DNA of 64,000 nt from Rhizobium sp. NZLR1. GTDB taxonomy: Bacteria > Pseudomonadota > Alphaproteobacteria > Rhizobiales > Rhizobiaceae. Each line of letters opens with the position of its first letter. Position 1 is the stretch's first letter. The notes under the pieces were generated by a model. It was not told the DNA's origin. It did no database searches and saw only the letters and a program-made list of their open reading frames with translations. The position numbers and the translations under genes are program-made. Shown here piece by piece: positions 39,875 to 46,612 of the stretch. The stretch lies in assembly GCF_017357385.1 (NCBI RefSeq), contig NZ_CP071632.1:2113501-2177500 (forward strand), read 5' to 3'.

Positions 39875-42073
39875 TCAGTAGATGTCCTCGGCATAGCGGC
39901 CAGTGGCTTTCAGGAGCGCGAGGTTGACGCCCTGTGCCGCGAGAATGTCGGCAAGCACGGCGGCAACGGCCGCCGCCATGTCCCGACTCCCGCAGATGAG
40001 AACCTGACCGCCTGCGGCAATGAGCTTGCCGATGCGCTCGGCGTCCTTACGCAGAATATCCTGCACATAGGCCGGGCTTGCAGTTCGCGAAAAGGCGGTC
40101 GATACCGAGGTCAGCCGGCCGTCCTTTTTCCAGTAGGAAAGCTCCTCGGCGTAAAGCGCGTCGCTGGCTGGATGGCGAGTTCCGAAATAGAGGTGCATGG
40201 GGCGGCGTGCCCGGTTTCGACGCGCGAAGCCGGCAAGCGGACCGATACCGGCGCCGGCGCCGATGAGAATGACCGGCTTGCCTCCCCGGGCCGGGCGGAA
40301 GGAGGGGTTTGGGCGCACGAAGGCCGCAACAGTATCCCCCGGTTTCAATGCGGTGAGTTGGGTCGAGCAAAGCCATCCCACTTGCTTGCGGACGCAGATT
40401 TCGAGAAAGCCATCCGTGGTACCGGAAGCAAGTGAGTAGAAGCGCGGCAGATCCGAGCCTTGCGGCACGATGCCGATCAGGTCTCCGGCCTCGAACCGCG
40501 GGAAACCCTTGCCTGTCAGACGCTGCCGGAGCGAGATGTTCGGCAGGGCAAAGCGCAGGATGGCGGTGGTCGCCTGTACGCCTGCGCCATAATCGCGGCG
40601 GGATATCAGCGGCAATCTCCAGGTCTTTGGAGCGGTTGGTTGGTGCGTCAGCTCGAAATCGAGGCCAAGCGTCTCAGCCAGGAGCCGTCCCCAGCGGGCG
40701 AAATCCTGAGGCGATTGGCGGTCTACCGTGTCGAAGGGTATGAGGGAGGCCCAGCCCTTGTCCTTGGCGATCGTCGCGATCTCGGAGGCGAAACCGCAGA
40801 AGGCCGGGAAGCTGCGATCGCCGAAACCGAGCACGGCGAGCGGCAGGCTGGGCTTTGCGGGCGTACGCTCGAAACGTTCGATGAAGCCCATGGCGGAGGC
40901 GGGCGCTGCGCCGTCACCATAGGTGGCGGCGAGCAGCATAACACGCCGCGCCTTCGGCCAACGGGCCGGTTCGAAATCGGACATCGGGCCGACGTGGACG
41001 CAAAGACCCTCTGCGGAAAGAGCAACCTGCAGCGTATTGGCAAAGCCTTGGGTCGTGCCGCTCTCACTGCCGACGAGCAGGATCGTATCGGCCTCGCCAG
41101 CGTCTGCCGAGGTTGCTCTTGGGGCGCGGCGCCCCTTGAGCCAGACAAGCAGGCCTGTCCAGCCGAGAACAGGTACAGCAAGCGCAGAGAACCCGAGGAC
41201 GAGCCCGAGCCAGGCCAAGCCGCACCCCGTGTGCAGCATGGTGATGAGGAGCGTGACCCTGTCGACCCAGCCGGCGTCCGACCAGGCCAGCAGCGCGCCG
41301 TTGCCCTGATCGATGTAAGCTTCTCCTGCTGCTGTCTTGAGTGTGAAAACGTCCGTTGCGTCGCCCGTAGCAGGGAAAGTCAGCGAGAGCAGGTTATTGA
41401 CCGGCGTCTCTTGAAGCAGAGCGACAGACGTGAGCGCTACCCCGGTCTTGCCGCTGACGTCGGCCGGGAAGGCCGGCGCACCCGCGCTTTCCGGCAGCAG
41501 GCCGAAAACAGCAGCCGTCATCCAGAGCGCAGTGAGCGAGGAGAGGAAGAGGCCCGGCAGAGCTAGGCGCGAGACGACGGCGTGTAAGCGTCCGTCGCCG
41601 GTACCGCGAACGGATTTCAGGACGAAAAGCCAGCCGCCGGCGCGCCGTGCCATCAGGAACAGCCCGGAAATTGCGAGGGCAAGCATAACCGCTGCACCGC
41701 CCGCAGTTATGAAACGTCCAGTATCGTCGAGGAAAAGCGAGCGATGGAGATTGGTCAACCAGCGCTCCAGATCCGAGGTGTCGGCGCTGCCGGCCGGCGT
41801 GCCAGTGGCAGGGTCGATGACAGAGGAGGCGGGTTGGTCGCCTTCGTAGTAATAGGCGGTGATCCGCCCGGACGGCGCGCGTCTGATCTGTTCCACCGTA
41901 GGTTCTGCCGCCTGGACTCGCGCGGTGAGTTCGGCAACGCTGATGTGCTGCGCGGCAGGCGTGGTAAGCGCCTCAGCGGCGGGGAAGATCGACAGTGCAG
42001 CGCCGCTCAGCGCGACGACGGTGAGAAGCACCGTGGCGATCAGCCCAAACCAGCGGTGAAGCGAGCGGTTCAT
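39875..42073 (-). CDS. PepSY-TM / flavodoxin / ferredoxin-NADP reductase fusion
   Basis: 732-residue inner membrane oxidoreductase. Residues 1-315 form a PepSY_TM region: helices at about 9-30, 125-145, 168-192 and 275-312, with His 6, 110, 164 and 281 next to or in helices as possible heme ligands. A flavodoxin-like FMN domain follows at about 330-470 (GSESGTTQGFA, AATYGDGAAPASAM, GFGDRSFPAFC). An FNR domain follows at about 485-732 with the FAD motif RFYSLAS and the NADP motif GAGAGIGPLAGF. The cytosolic part is like sulfite reductase alpha or P450 reductase. Expected to pass electrons from NAD(P)H through flavins and heme to the periplasm. Coupled to apbE. Confidence 0.9.
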   Translation of the reverse strand: MNRSLHRWFGLIATVLLTVVALSGAALSIFPAAEALTTPAAQHISVAELTARVQAAEPTVEQIRRAPSGRITAYYYEGDQPASSVIDPATGTPAGSADTSDLERWLTNLHRSLFLDDTGRFITAGGAAVMLALAISGLFLMARRAGGWLFVLKSVRGTGDGRLHAVVSRLALPGLFLSSLTALWMTAAVFGLLPESAGAPAFPADVSGKTGVALTSVALLQETPVNNLLSLTFPATGDATDVFTLKTAAGEAYIDQGNGALLAWSDAGWVDRVTLLITMLHTGCGLAWLGLVLGFSALAVPVLGWTGLLVWLKGRRAPRATSADAGEADTILLVGSESGTTQGFANTLQVALSAEGLCVHVGPMSDFEPARWPKARRVMLLAATYGDGAAPASAMGFIERFERTPAKPSLPLAVLGFGDRSFPAFCGFASEIATIAKDKGWASLIPFDTVDRQSPQDFARWGRLLAETLGLDFELTHQPTAPKTWRLPLISRRDYGAGVQATTAILRFALPNISLRQRLTGKGFPRFEAGDLIGIVPQGSDLPRFYSLASGTTDGFLEICVRKQVGWLCSTQLTALKPGDTVAAFVRPNPSFRPARGGKPVILIGAGAGIGPLAGFARRNRARRPMHLYFGTRHPASDALYAEELSYWKKDGRLTSVSTAFSRTASPAYVQDILRKDAERIGKLIAAGGQVLICGSRDMAAAVAAVLADILAAQGVNLALLKATGRYAEDIY

Positions 42074-42091
42074 GGCGAGCGTCCTTCCCGC

Positions 42092-42568
42092 TCAACGCGC
42101 ATAGGTGAAGGCGGCGACGTAGCGCATGCCCTTCACCATCTGCCCCAAGCCGGCCGATGCCAGCGGCACCACGATCTCGTTTGGGCTGTCGCGCATGTCT
42201 TCCACGGCGGAGTCGATGTGAAGCTGATAGCCGGCATCGAACAGCGTATCGGCAAGATCGACCGTGACCTTGAGTGAACGGCCGGCACCAACACTGGCAC
42301 CCGTGATGCCTTTGATCTCGGCGGTATCGCCACCGGTGGCGCGGGACCAGCCGGTGAGATGCTCGTAATACCTGCTCTTGCCGCCCGCCATCCAAAGGCT
42401 GCCGACATATTTGCCCTGCGCATCGGTGACGTAATAAGCAAGGTAGGCACCATCGCCGCCGTAGTTGCGCATGCTGGTGGTGAAGGTCACCTCACGCGCC
42501 ATGGCAAGGCCAGGAACGGTAAGAGCCGTGGTGACTGCAAGCATGGCGATAACGGATTTCATTCTCAT
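42092..42568 (-). CDS. Secreted DUF2271 protein, candidate flavinylated carrier
   Basis: 158 residues with a clear signal peptide (MKSVIAMLAVTTALTVPGLAMA, cut near residue 24). The rest is a beta-rich DUF2271 domain (VTFTTSMRNYGGDGAYLAYYVTD, GSLWMAGGKSRYYEHLTGW). At residues 87-92 it reads GITGAS, the [ST]GA[ST] pattern in which ApbE links FMN to the last Ser/Thr. With apbE two genes downstream and the membrane reductase between, I infer it is the periplasmic flavin carrier or final reductase. AAGGAG lies 7 bases before the ATG. 18 bp before the fusion gene. Confidence 0.85.
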   Translation of the reverse strand: MRMKSVIAMLAVTTALTVPGLAMAREVTFTTSMRNYGGDGAYLAYYVTDAQGKYVGSLWMAGGKSRYYEHLTGWSRATGGDTAEIKGITGASVGAGRSLKVTVDLADTLFDAGYQLHIDSAVEDMRDSPNEIVVPLASAGLGQMVKGMRYVAAFTYAR

Positions 42569-42596
42569 CGCTATTCTCCTTGGCTGATTTGACGGT

Positions 42597-42920
42597 TCAG
42601 TTCGTCTGGACCCGCGGCTTGGAACCAGGCGTGAATAGGCCGTTGCTGGGCGGGGTGGTGTTCTGCTGCTGCACGGTGCCGCCTAGACCGCAGGCATCGT
42701 CATCCCAGTTTTCGCAGTCATCGGCGGCGTGACGGCCGGTGTCGTCGTGACGGAGGTGATGCTCCTCCTTGTGTTCATCGTCCTCGCTTTCTTGATAGCC
42801 GGCTGGTACGGCCCCGGCGGCGGCACTCTTCTGTGTGGGGGACGGCCTGGCCAGACTGCCGAGGGGAGCGAGAAAGCCGATGCCGGCGCAAGCGGCCAGA
42901 AAAAATTTGCGGTACGTCAT
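42597..42920 (-). CDS. Small secreted His/Asp-rich protein, family unknown
   Basis: 107 residues with a signal peptide (MTYRKFFLAACAGIGFLAPLGSLA). The mature part is low-complexity: ESEDDEHKEEHHLRHDDTGRHAADDCENWDDDACGL, with several His, many acidic residues and two Cys. This could bind metal ions. I recognise no domain. GGAGG precedes the ATG at good spacing. It sits between the small PepSY gene and DUF2271 in the same direction, so most likely is part of the same operon. Confidence 0.65.
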   Translation of the reverse strand: MTYRKFFLAACAGIGFLAPLGSLARPSPTQKSAAAGAVPAGYQESEDDEHKEEHHLRHDDTGRHAADDCENWDDDACGLGGTVQQQNTTPPSNGLFTPGSKPRVQTN

Positions 42921-42965
42921 ATGTGACCTCCAGTTGGCTATCTTTATGGGGATTGGGAGCGATGC

Positions 42966-43244
42966 TCAGCGATCTTCGCGGCGTCTATCGAGTTGGATGA
43001 CTTCAAGCGTCACCGGATCGATTTTCGCTTCGAAGCGACGGCCGTCCCTGTCGGTGCCCCGGATTTCGTAACAACCGTCATCGATCTTGATGCGCTTCAA
43101 CGTCCAACCCCGTTGCCCGGCCATGGCGCGAACCGCCGCATGCGTCTTCCAATTGCTGATCGGAACGTCGCAGTCGTCTCTTGCCTGAGCGGATGTCACG
43201 GCGATGACGGCGAGCGCCAAGATGGGCAAGGTGCCGTTTTTCAT
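42966..43244 (-). CDS. Small secreted PepSY-domain protein
   Basis: 92 residues: signal peptide (MKNGTLPILALAVIAVTSAQA) then a PepSY-like domain (VRAMAGQRGWTLKRIKIDDGCYEIRGTDRDGRRFEAKIDPVTLEVIQLDRR), a small alpha-beta module often found with two-component sensors and membrane reductases. Two cysteines (DDCDVPI and DGCYE) could form a disulfide. First gene of the leftward operon, divergent from the response regulator gene. AGGAAAC upstream. Confidence 0.82.
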   Translation of the reverse strand: MKNGTLPILALAVIAVTSAQARDDCDVPISNWKTHAAVRAMAGQRGWTLKRIKIDDGCYEIRGTDRDGRRFEAKIDPVTLEVIQLDRRREDR

Positions 43245-43283
43245 TCTTGTTTCCTCTCATTTCGGTCTGATCAATTGCGTTCC

Positions 43284-43343
43284 AAGCTGACCGGCATCTG
43301 ACAAACCGCGCGACATTGCTTCAGCTTCCCGTAAGCTGGCCGG
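43284..43343. promoter_or_regulatory. Repeats in the divergent PepSY/response-regulator promoter region
   Basis: AAGCTGACCGG (43284-43294) and AAGCTGGCCGG (43333-43343) are direct repeats with one mismatch. CAGCTT-CCCGT-AAGCTG (43322-43338) is an inverted repeat containing part of the second copy. All lie in the 134 bp between the divergent genes, where an OmpR-type regulator normally binds direct repeats. Candidate operator for the adjacent response regulator. Confidence 0.4.
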
Positions 43344-43378
43344 TGGACTAGGAGACGAAAGAGAGAGGGAGGGTTGCG

Positions 43379-44038
43379 ATGCGGGTTCTGCTGATCAAGG
43401 ACGATACGGCGCTGGGCGCGGCCATTCGCGACCAGATCGCTGCCGACGGTCACTCCGTCGATTGGGTCAATCGCCTCGACCAGGCGGGCGATGCGATCGT
43501 TGCTGCTGCCTACGATCTGGTGCTGCTCGATCTGATGCTGCCCGATGGGCTTGGCATTCCCTTTCTGAAGGCGTTGCGTGGGCGCGGCGACGTGACGCCG
43601 GTCATGATCCTGACAGCGCTCGACCAGGTCTCTGACCGCATTGCCGGATTGAACGCTGGCGCCGATGATTACATGGTGAAGCCCTTTGATCTTGCTGAGC
43701 TTTCGGCGCGGATCGGGTCGGTGGCGCGCCGTTATGCCGGCAATCCCAATCCCAACATCACGCTTGGCCCGCTCGCCATCGATCTCGCCGCCAGAAGCAT
43801 CACGCTGAATGGCAAGGCCGTGGTTCTAACGGCGCGAGAATGGGTCCTGTTTGAGGCCTTCCTGCAACGTCCGGGCCAGCTTCTTTCGAAGGCGCAGCTC
43901 GAAGAGCGGCTCTATTCCTTCGATAGGGAAATCGACAGCAACGCCATCGAGGTCCATGTCAGCCGGTTGCGCAAGAAGCTCGGTACTCATGTGATCGAGA
44001 CCGAGCGCGGGCTCGGCTATCGTCTGGGACGGCCATGA
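43379..44038 (+). CDS. OmpR/PhoB-family response regulator
   Basis: 219 residues: receiver domain (about 1-115) with the phospho-Asp at residue 51 (LLDLMLPDG), conserved Thr/Ala in ILTALD and Lys in YMVKPFD, then an OmpR-type winged helix (VVLTAREWVLFEAFLQRPGQLLSKAQLEERLYSFDREIDSNAIEVHVSRLRKKLG). It most resembles the QseB/PmrA group. The acidic pocket normally reads E-D-D or D-D-D; here it is IKDD, so Lys7 replaces one pocket acid. ATG 43379 follows GGAGGG. The kinase start overlaps the stop (ATGA). Confidence 0.93.
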   Translation: MRVLLIKDDTALGAAIRDQIAADGHSVDWVNRLDQAGDAIVAAAYDLVLLDLMLPDGLGIPFLKALRGRGDVTPVMILTALDQVSDRIAGLNAGADDYMVKPFDLAELSARIGSVARRYAGNPNPNITLGPLAIDLAARSITLNGKAVVLTAREWVLFEAFLQRPGQLLSKAQLEERLYSFDREIDSNAIEVHVSRLRKKLGTHVIETERGLGYRLGRP

Positions 44039-45417
44039 GGATCGGCGCTTCGCTCCAGACGCGCCTGGCGCTCGCCCTCGGGCTTTCAGTGACTCTGCTA
44101 TGGCTTGTGGCGGCAGCGGTGACCGCGCACCGCCTTGGCGGGCAGATGGAAGAGGTGTTCGATGATGGCCTGAAGGCAACAGCGCAGCGCATTTTGCCGA
44201 TTGCCCGGCACGACCTGCGAGAAGGCCATCAAGGCCGCGATGCGACCGATTACGACGACAATGGTGAGGACGACGACGGCGATGGACGCATCGACCGAGA
44301 GGCTCGCTACGGCGAAGATGTAAGCTTCATCGTGCGTGACCAAAACGGGCAGGTTCTGCTCGGTTCGAAGGGGGCGGATGCCTCGAGCTTCCCACCGTCC
44401 ACGAAACGCGGCTTTCTTCGAACCGCAACGCACCAGCTCTATTACGATACGAGCTTCGACGGGAACCTGACGATTGCCGTCGCCGAACCGCTTGACCATC
44501 GCACGGAATTGTCACGCAAGATGCTGTTGGGCCTCGTGCTGCCGCTGATCGTGGTGATCCCTCTCAGCCTGCTCGCGATATACCTCGCGGTGCGCCGCTC
44601 CTTACGGCCGGTGCGCGCGCTTAGGCACGAGCTGGCCAATCGCGGCGCGCAGGATTTGTCGCCCGTCACCGACAGTGGCCTGCCGACCGAACTTCTCCCG
44701 ATTTCGGCAGGTGTCAACCAGCTTCTCGACCGCCTGACGGCAGCGTTCCACGCCGAGCGCGCCTTTGCGGCCAATGCCGCGCACGAGCTTCGTACGCCGG
44801 TGGCCGGCGCAATCGCGCAGGCGCAACGCATTCGCTCCGAAACCAAGGAAAAGCTGACGAGCCAGCGGGCGACGGAGATCGAAACGACGCTGAAGCGGTT
44901 GATGCGCATATCTGAGAAGCTGATGCAGCTTGCTCGCGCTGAAGGCGGACGTCTACAAAGTGACCAGCCGTCCGATCTCAGAACCGTCCTGCAGATGGTC
45001 CTTCAGGATTTTGCCCGGGCCGGAGAGGGGCGCGTCTTGCTGGCACTGCCGACGGCGCCGGTGCGTTCGATGCTGGATCCGGACGCAGTCGGCATTCTCT
45101 GCCGCAACCTGATTGAAAACGCGCTGAAACACGGGGCGCAAGATGGAAAGGTTGAGGTTTCACTTCAGCTTGGCGGCCTGCTGAGTGTTGCCAATGACGG
45201 CCCGATACTGCCCCCAGACGCTGTAGACAGGCTGATGCGGCGCTTTGAGCGCGGGAACGTTGAGATCGGGGGAAGCGGTGTCGGGCTTGCTATCGTCACG
45301 GCCATCGCCGATCGCATTGGAGCCGATGTGACGATTGTGTCTCCGCGACCCGAGAGGAACGAAGGTGTGCAGGTTGAAATAAAGCTACCCGTGTGGTCGC
45401 CGAGGCTGAGTGTTTAG
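44035..45417 (+). CDS. Sensor histidine kinase with acidic EF-hand-like periplasmic loop
   Basis: 460 residues: helix 1 (about 11-31), periplasmic domain (32-162), helix 2 (163-186), HAMP-like linker, HisKA with the phospho-His at 250 (ANAAHELRTPVAGAIAQAQ), ATPase with N box NLIENALKHG and G box GSGVGLAIV. The periplasmic part contains residues 72-91, DYDDNGEDDDGDGRIDREAR, an unusual acidic loop with the D-x-D-G-D-G-x-I pattern of EF-hand calcium sites. Partner of the preceding regulator. It likely controls the leftward redox operon across the shared intergenic region. Confidence 0.92.
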   Translation: MRIGASLQTRLALALGLSVTLLWLVAAAVTAHRLGGQMEEVFDDGLKATAQRILPIARHDLREGHQGRDATDYDDNGEDDDGDGRIDREARYGEDVSFIVRDQNGQVLLGSKGADASSFPPSTKRGFLRTATHQLYYDTSFDGNLTIAVAEPLDHRTELSRKMLLGLVLPLIVVIPLSLLAIYLAVRRSLRPVRALRHELANRGAQDLSPVTDSGLPTELLPISAGVNQLLDRLTAAFHAERAFAANAAHELRTPVAGAIAQAQRIRSETKEKLTSQRATEIETTLKRLMRISEKLMQLARAEGGRLQSDQPSDLRTVLQMVLQDFARAGEGRVLLALPTAPVRSMLDPDAVGILCRNLIENALKHGAQDGKVEVSLQLGGLLSVANDGPILPPDAVDRLMRRFERGNVEIGGSGVGLAIVTAIADRIGADVTIVSPRPERNEGVQVEIKLPVWSPRLSV

Positions 45418-45538
45418 CGGGTGGCCGCCGAGGTGCCAATCGCGAAGCCGGCGCTGTCCAACCATCTGTATGCCATGCCCGATCGGGGAGATGACGGCGC
45501 ATCGTCGTTGTCCAGCCGCCGAGATTAAGTCTAGGAAG

Positions 45539-45868
45539 TCACTCCGTTCTGCTTCTTTTTCGACTGACCCCCGCGGCGATGAACACGCGCGAAAGCCCGT
45601 GATAGACCGGTTCGCGCGTCAGAATGCGCGACGTTATGTAGCCGATCATCGAAACGGCCATGATCGGGATGACGGCCTGGTGGTCGCCGATCATTTCAAG
45701 GATGATGACGAAGGCGGTCGTCAGCGTCTCCACGACGCCAGCGAAATAGCCTGCCATGGCGAGGATGGCCGCTAACGCGATGCTGGTGCCGAGCAGCGAT
45801 CCGACCGTGCTGCCGAAACCGGCGCCAACCGCAAGCGATGGTGCAAAGATGCCGCCCGGATGCCTGGA
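45539..45868 (-). pseudogene. 3' fragment of a ClC-family chloride channel gene
   Basis: The minus strand encodes [24 protein letters not shown]...[58 protein letters not shown], the C-terminal part of a ClC antiporter (the GGIFAPSL selectivity-filter motif is present). About two thirds of the protein is missing upstream, where the frame hits TGA and the sequence changes within about 20 bp to the ntrC-like repeat starting at 45888. So the insertion junction truncated this gene. Confidence 0.8.
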
Positions 45869-45887
45869 TCATCGACAGGAAACTGGC

Positions 45888-46016
45888 GGCGACGTGCGGC
45901 AACCAGATCGAGGCGGCCGATCTTCTCGGTCTCAACCGCAACACCTTGCGCAAGAAGATCAGGGAACTTGGCGTCTCGGTCTACAGGAGTTCCCGCACCG
46001 CCTGAGTGTGTTCGGG
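45888..46016 (+). repeat. Right direct repeat (second ntrC 3' end), possible att site
   Basis: Partner of 37354-37482. It encodes in frame [35 protein letters not shown] and stop, without the rest of NtrC. Changes relative to the intact copy are mostly silent (for example AAT/AAC, GAG/GAA), with R-to-C and K-to-E the only amino acid differences in the aligned part. This suggests divergence between related rhizobia. It may be the original chromosomal ntrC end pushed away by the insertion. Confidence 0.8.
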
Positions 46017-46248
46017 GGCGCGATAAAAAGAAGGCGGCGGGCCCTCATGTTTGCCCACCGCCCACCCCTCCCGGCGTCCGCCGCCACGGTCGGGAGGAGA
46101 GCTGAGCCTATCCGAGCCAGGTCGCGGTTTGTATCCAAGCAGACAAACAAAATTGCGGTGTCATTCAACAGTCACATAAGCATTTGTGAGGGGTGATTTG
46201 ACGCCAGGCGAATGTCATTGAAGTTGCTGCGGTCGTCGTCGCAATGCC

Positions 46249-46268
46249 TGTGGATAAGCTGTGGATAT
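46249..46268 (-). promoter_or_regulatory. Pair of DnaA-box-like sites
   Basis: TGTGGATAA (46249-46257) is the exact complement of the DnaA consensus TTATCCACA. TGTGGATAT (46260-46268) matches it at 8 of 9 bases. They have the same orientation 11 bp apart, about one helical turn. Could allow DnaA control of the downstream transcript; function untested. Confidence 0.4.
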
Positions 46269-46297
46269 CCGGTGGACGACACGATCAATCAGCGGGC

Positions 46298-46438
46298 TAT
46301 AATGTCGCAGATTTCTATCGCATGTTGCCTATCCGTTCCGAATCTCATCATCTGCCATTGCTGCTGTCGACCTCCGCCGCAAACGTTGTCGATCGCATGC
46401 CACGGGCGCTCCGACTAATGTCGTGGAGCGCCCTTTTT
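46298..46438 (+). ncRNA. Candidate small RNA with intrinsic terminator
   Basis: TATAAT at 46298-46303 is a perfect -10 element; the -35 is weak (TGGACG). About 100 bases further a strong terminator occurs: GGGCGCTCC (46404-46412) pairs with GGAGCGCCC (46425-46433), extended by GAC/GTC, followed by TTTTT (46434-46438). No open frame of note lies between. A transcript of roughly 130 nt is implied. I cannot assign it to a known rhizobial sRNA family from memory. It could instead be the end of a longer leader or read-through transcript. Confidence 0.4.
46404..46438 (+). terminator. Intrinsic terminator of the candidate sRNA
   Basis: 9-bp GC-rich stem (GGGCGCTCC / GGAGCGCCC), a short inner stem and five T residues. 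The hairpin has U-tract polarity for + strand transcription. Confidence 0.75.
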
Positions 46439-46612
46439 CTTTACGGTCGGGGCTGATGGGAACTGCGACATTGTGTTTTGGTCAACTTCGCGGGCTGAGC
46501 CTCGCATCTCGTTGAGCATGCCATAGATTACACGAATCGGTCGTCGATCAATCGGGCGACGCCGTCCCCGGTGACAGGCCGGCACATATTCATAATTTAC
46601 GGGAGTTGCATG

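Larger units (their letters stand above)
37383..45887. mobile_element. Putative genomic island between ntrC and ntrY
   Basis: The DNA between the two ntrC 3'-end repeats holds about a dozen genes that are not part of the usual ntrBC-ntrYX neighbourhood. They include a DksA-like gene, a DUF302-like remnant, a secreted EF-hand protein, apbE, a PepSY-flavodoxin-FNR fusion, DUF2271 and small secreted proteins, a two-component pair, and a broken ClC channel at the right end. No integrase, transposase or plasmid gene is visible, so this is either an element mobilised in trans or a decayed one. Boundaries are given by the repeats; the left limit inside ntrC is approximate. Inference, not proof. Confidence 0.6.
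46017..46612. other. Gene-free region between right repeat and aldo/keto reductase
   Basis: About 600 bp with no convincing gene. It contains two GC-rich hairpins soon after the ntrC-like end (46033-46062, with arms GGCGG-c-GGGC and GCCC-a-CCGCC; and 46067-46097, with arms CCTCCCG and CGGGAGG), which could be the original ntrC terminator. It also holds two DnaA-box-like sites (46249-46268) and a possible small RNA ending at 46438, all listed separately. Confidence 0.5.

Noticed and set aside
45418..45538. Looked for a transposase or integrase remnant at the right end of the island
   Set aside because: Nothing resembling recombinase motifs or terminal inverted repeats was seen here or elsewhere in 37.4-46.0 kb.
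45860..46105. Open frame starting in the ntrC-like repeat
   Set aside because: It is in a different frame from the repeat's real coding phase and only reflects high GC.
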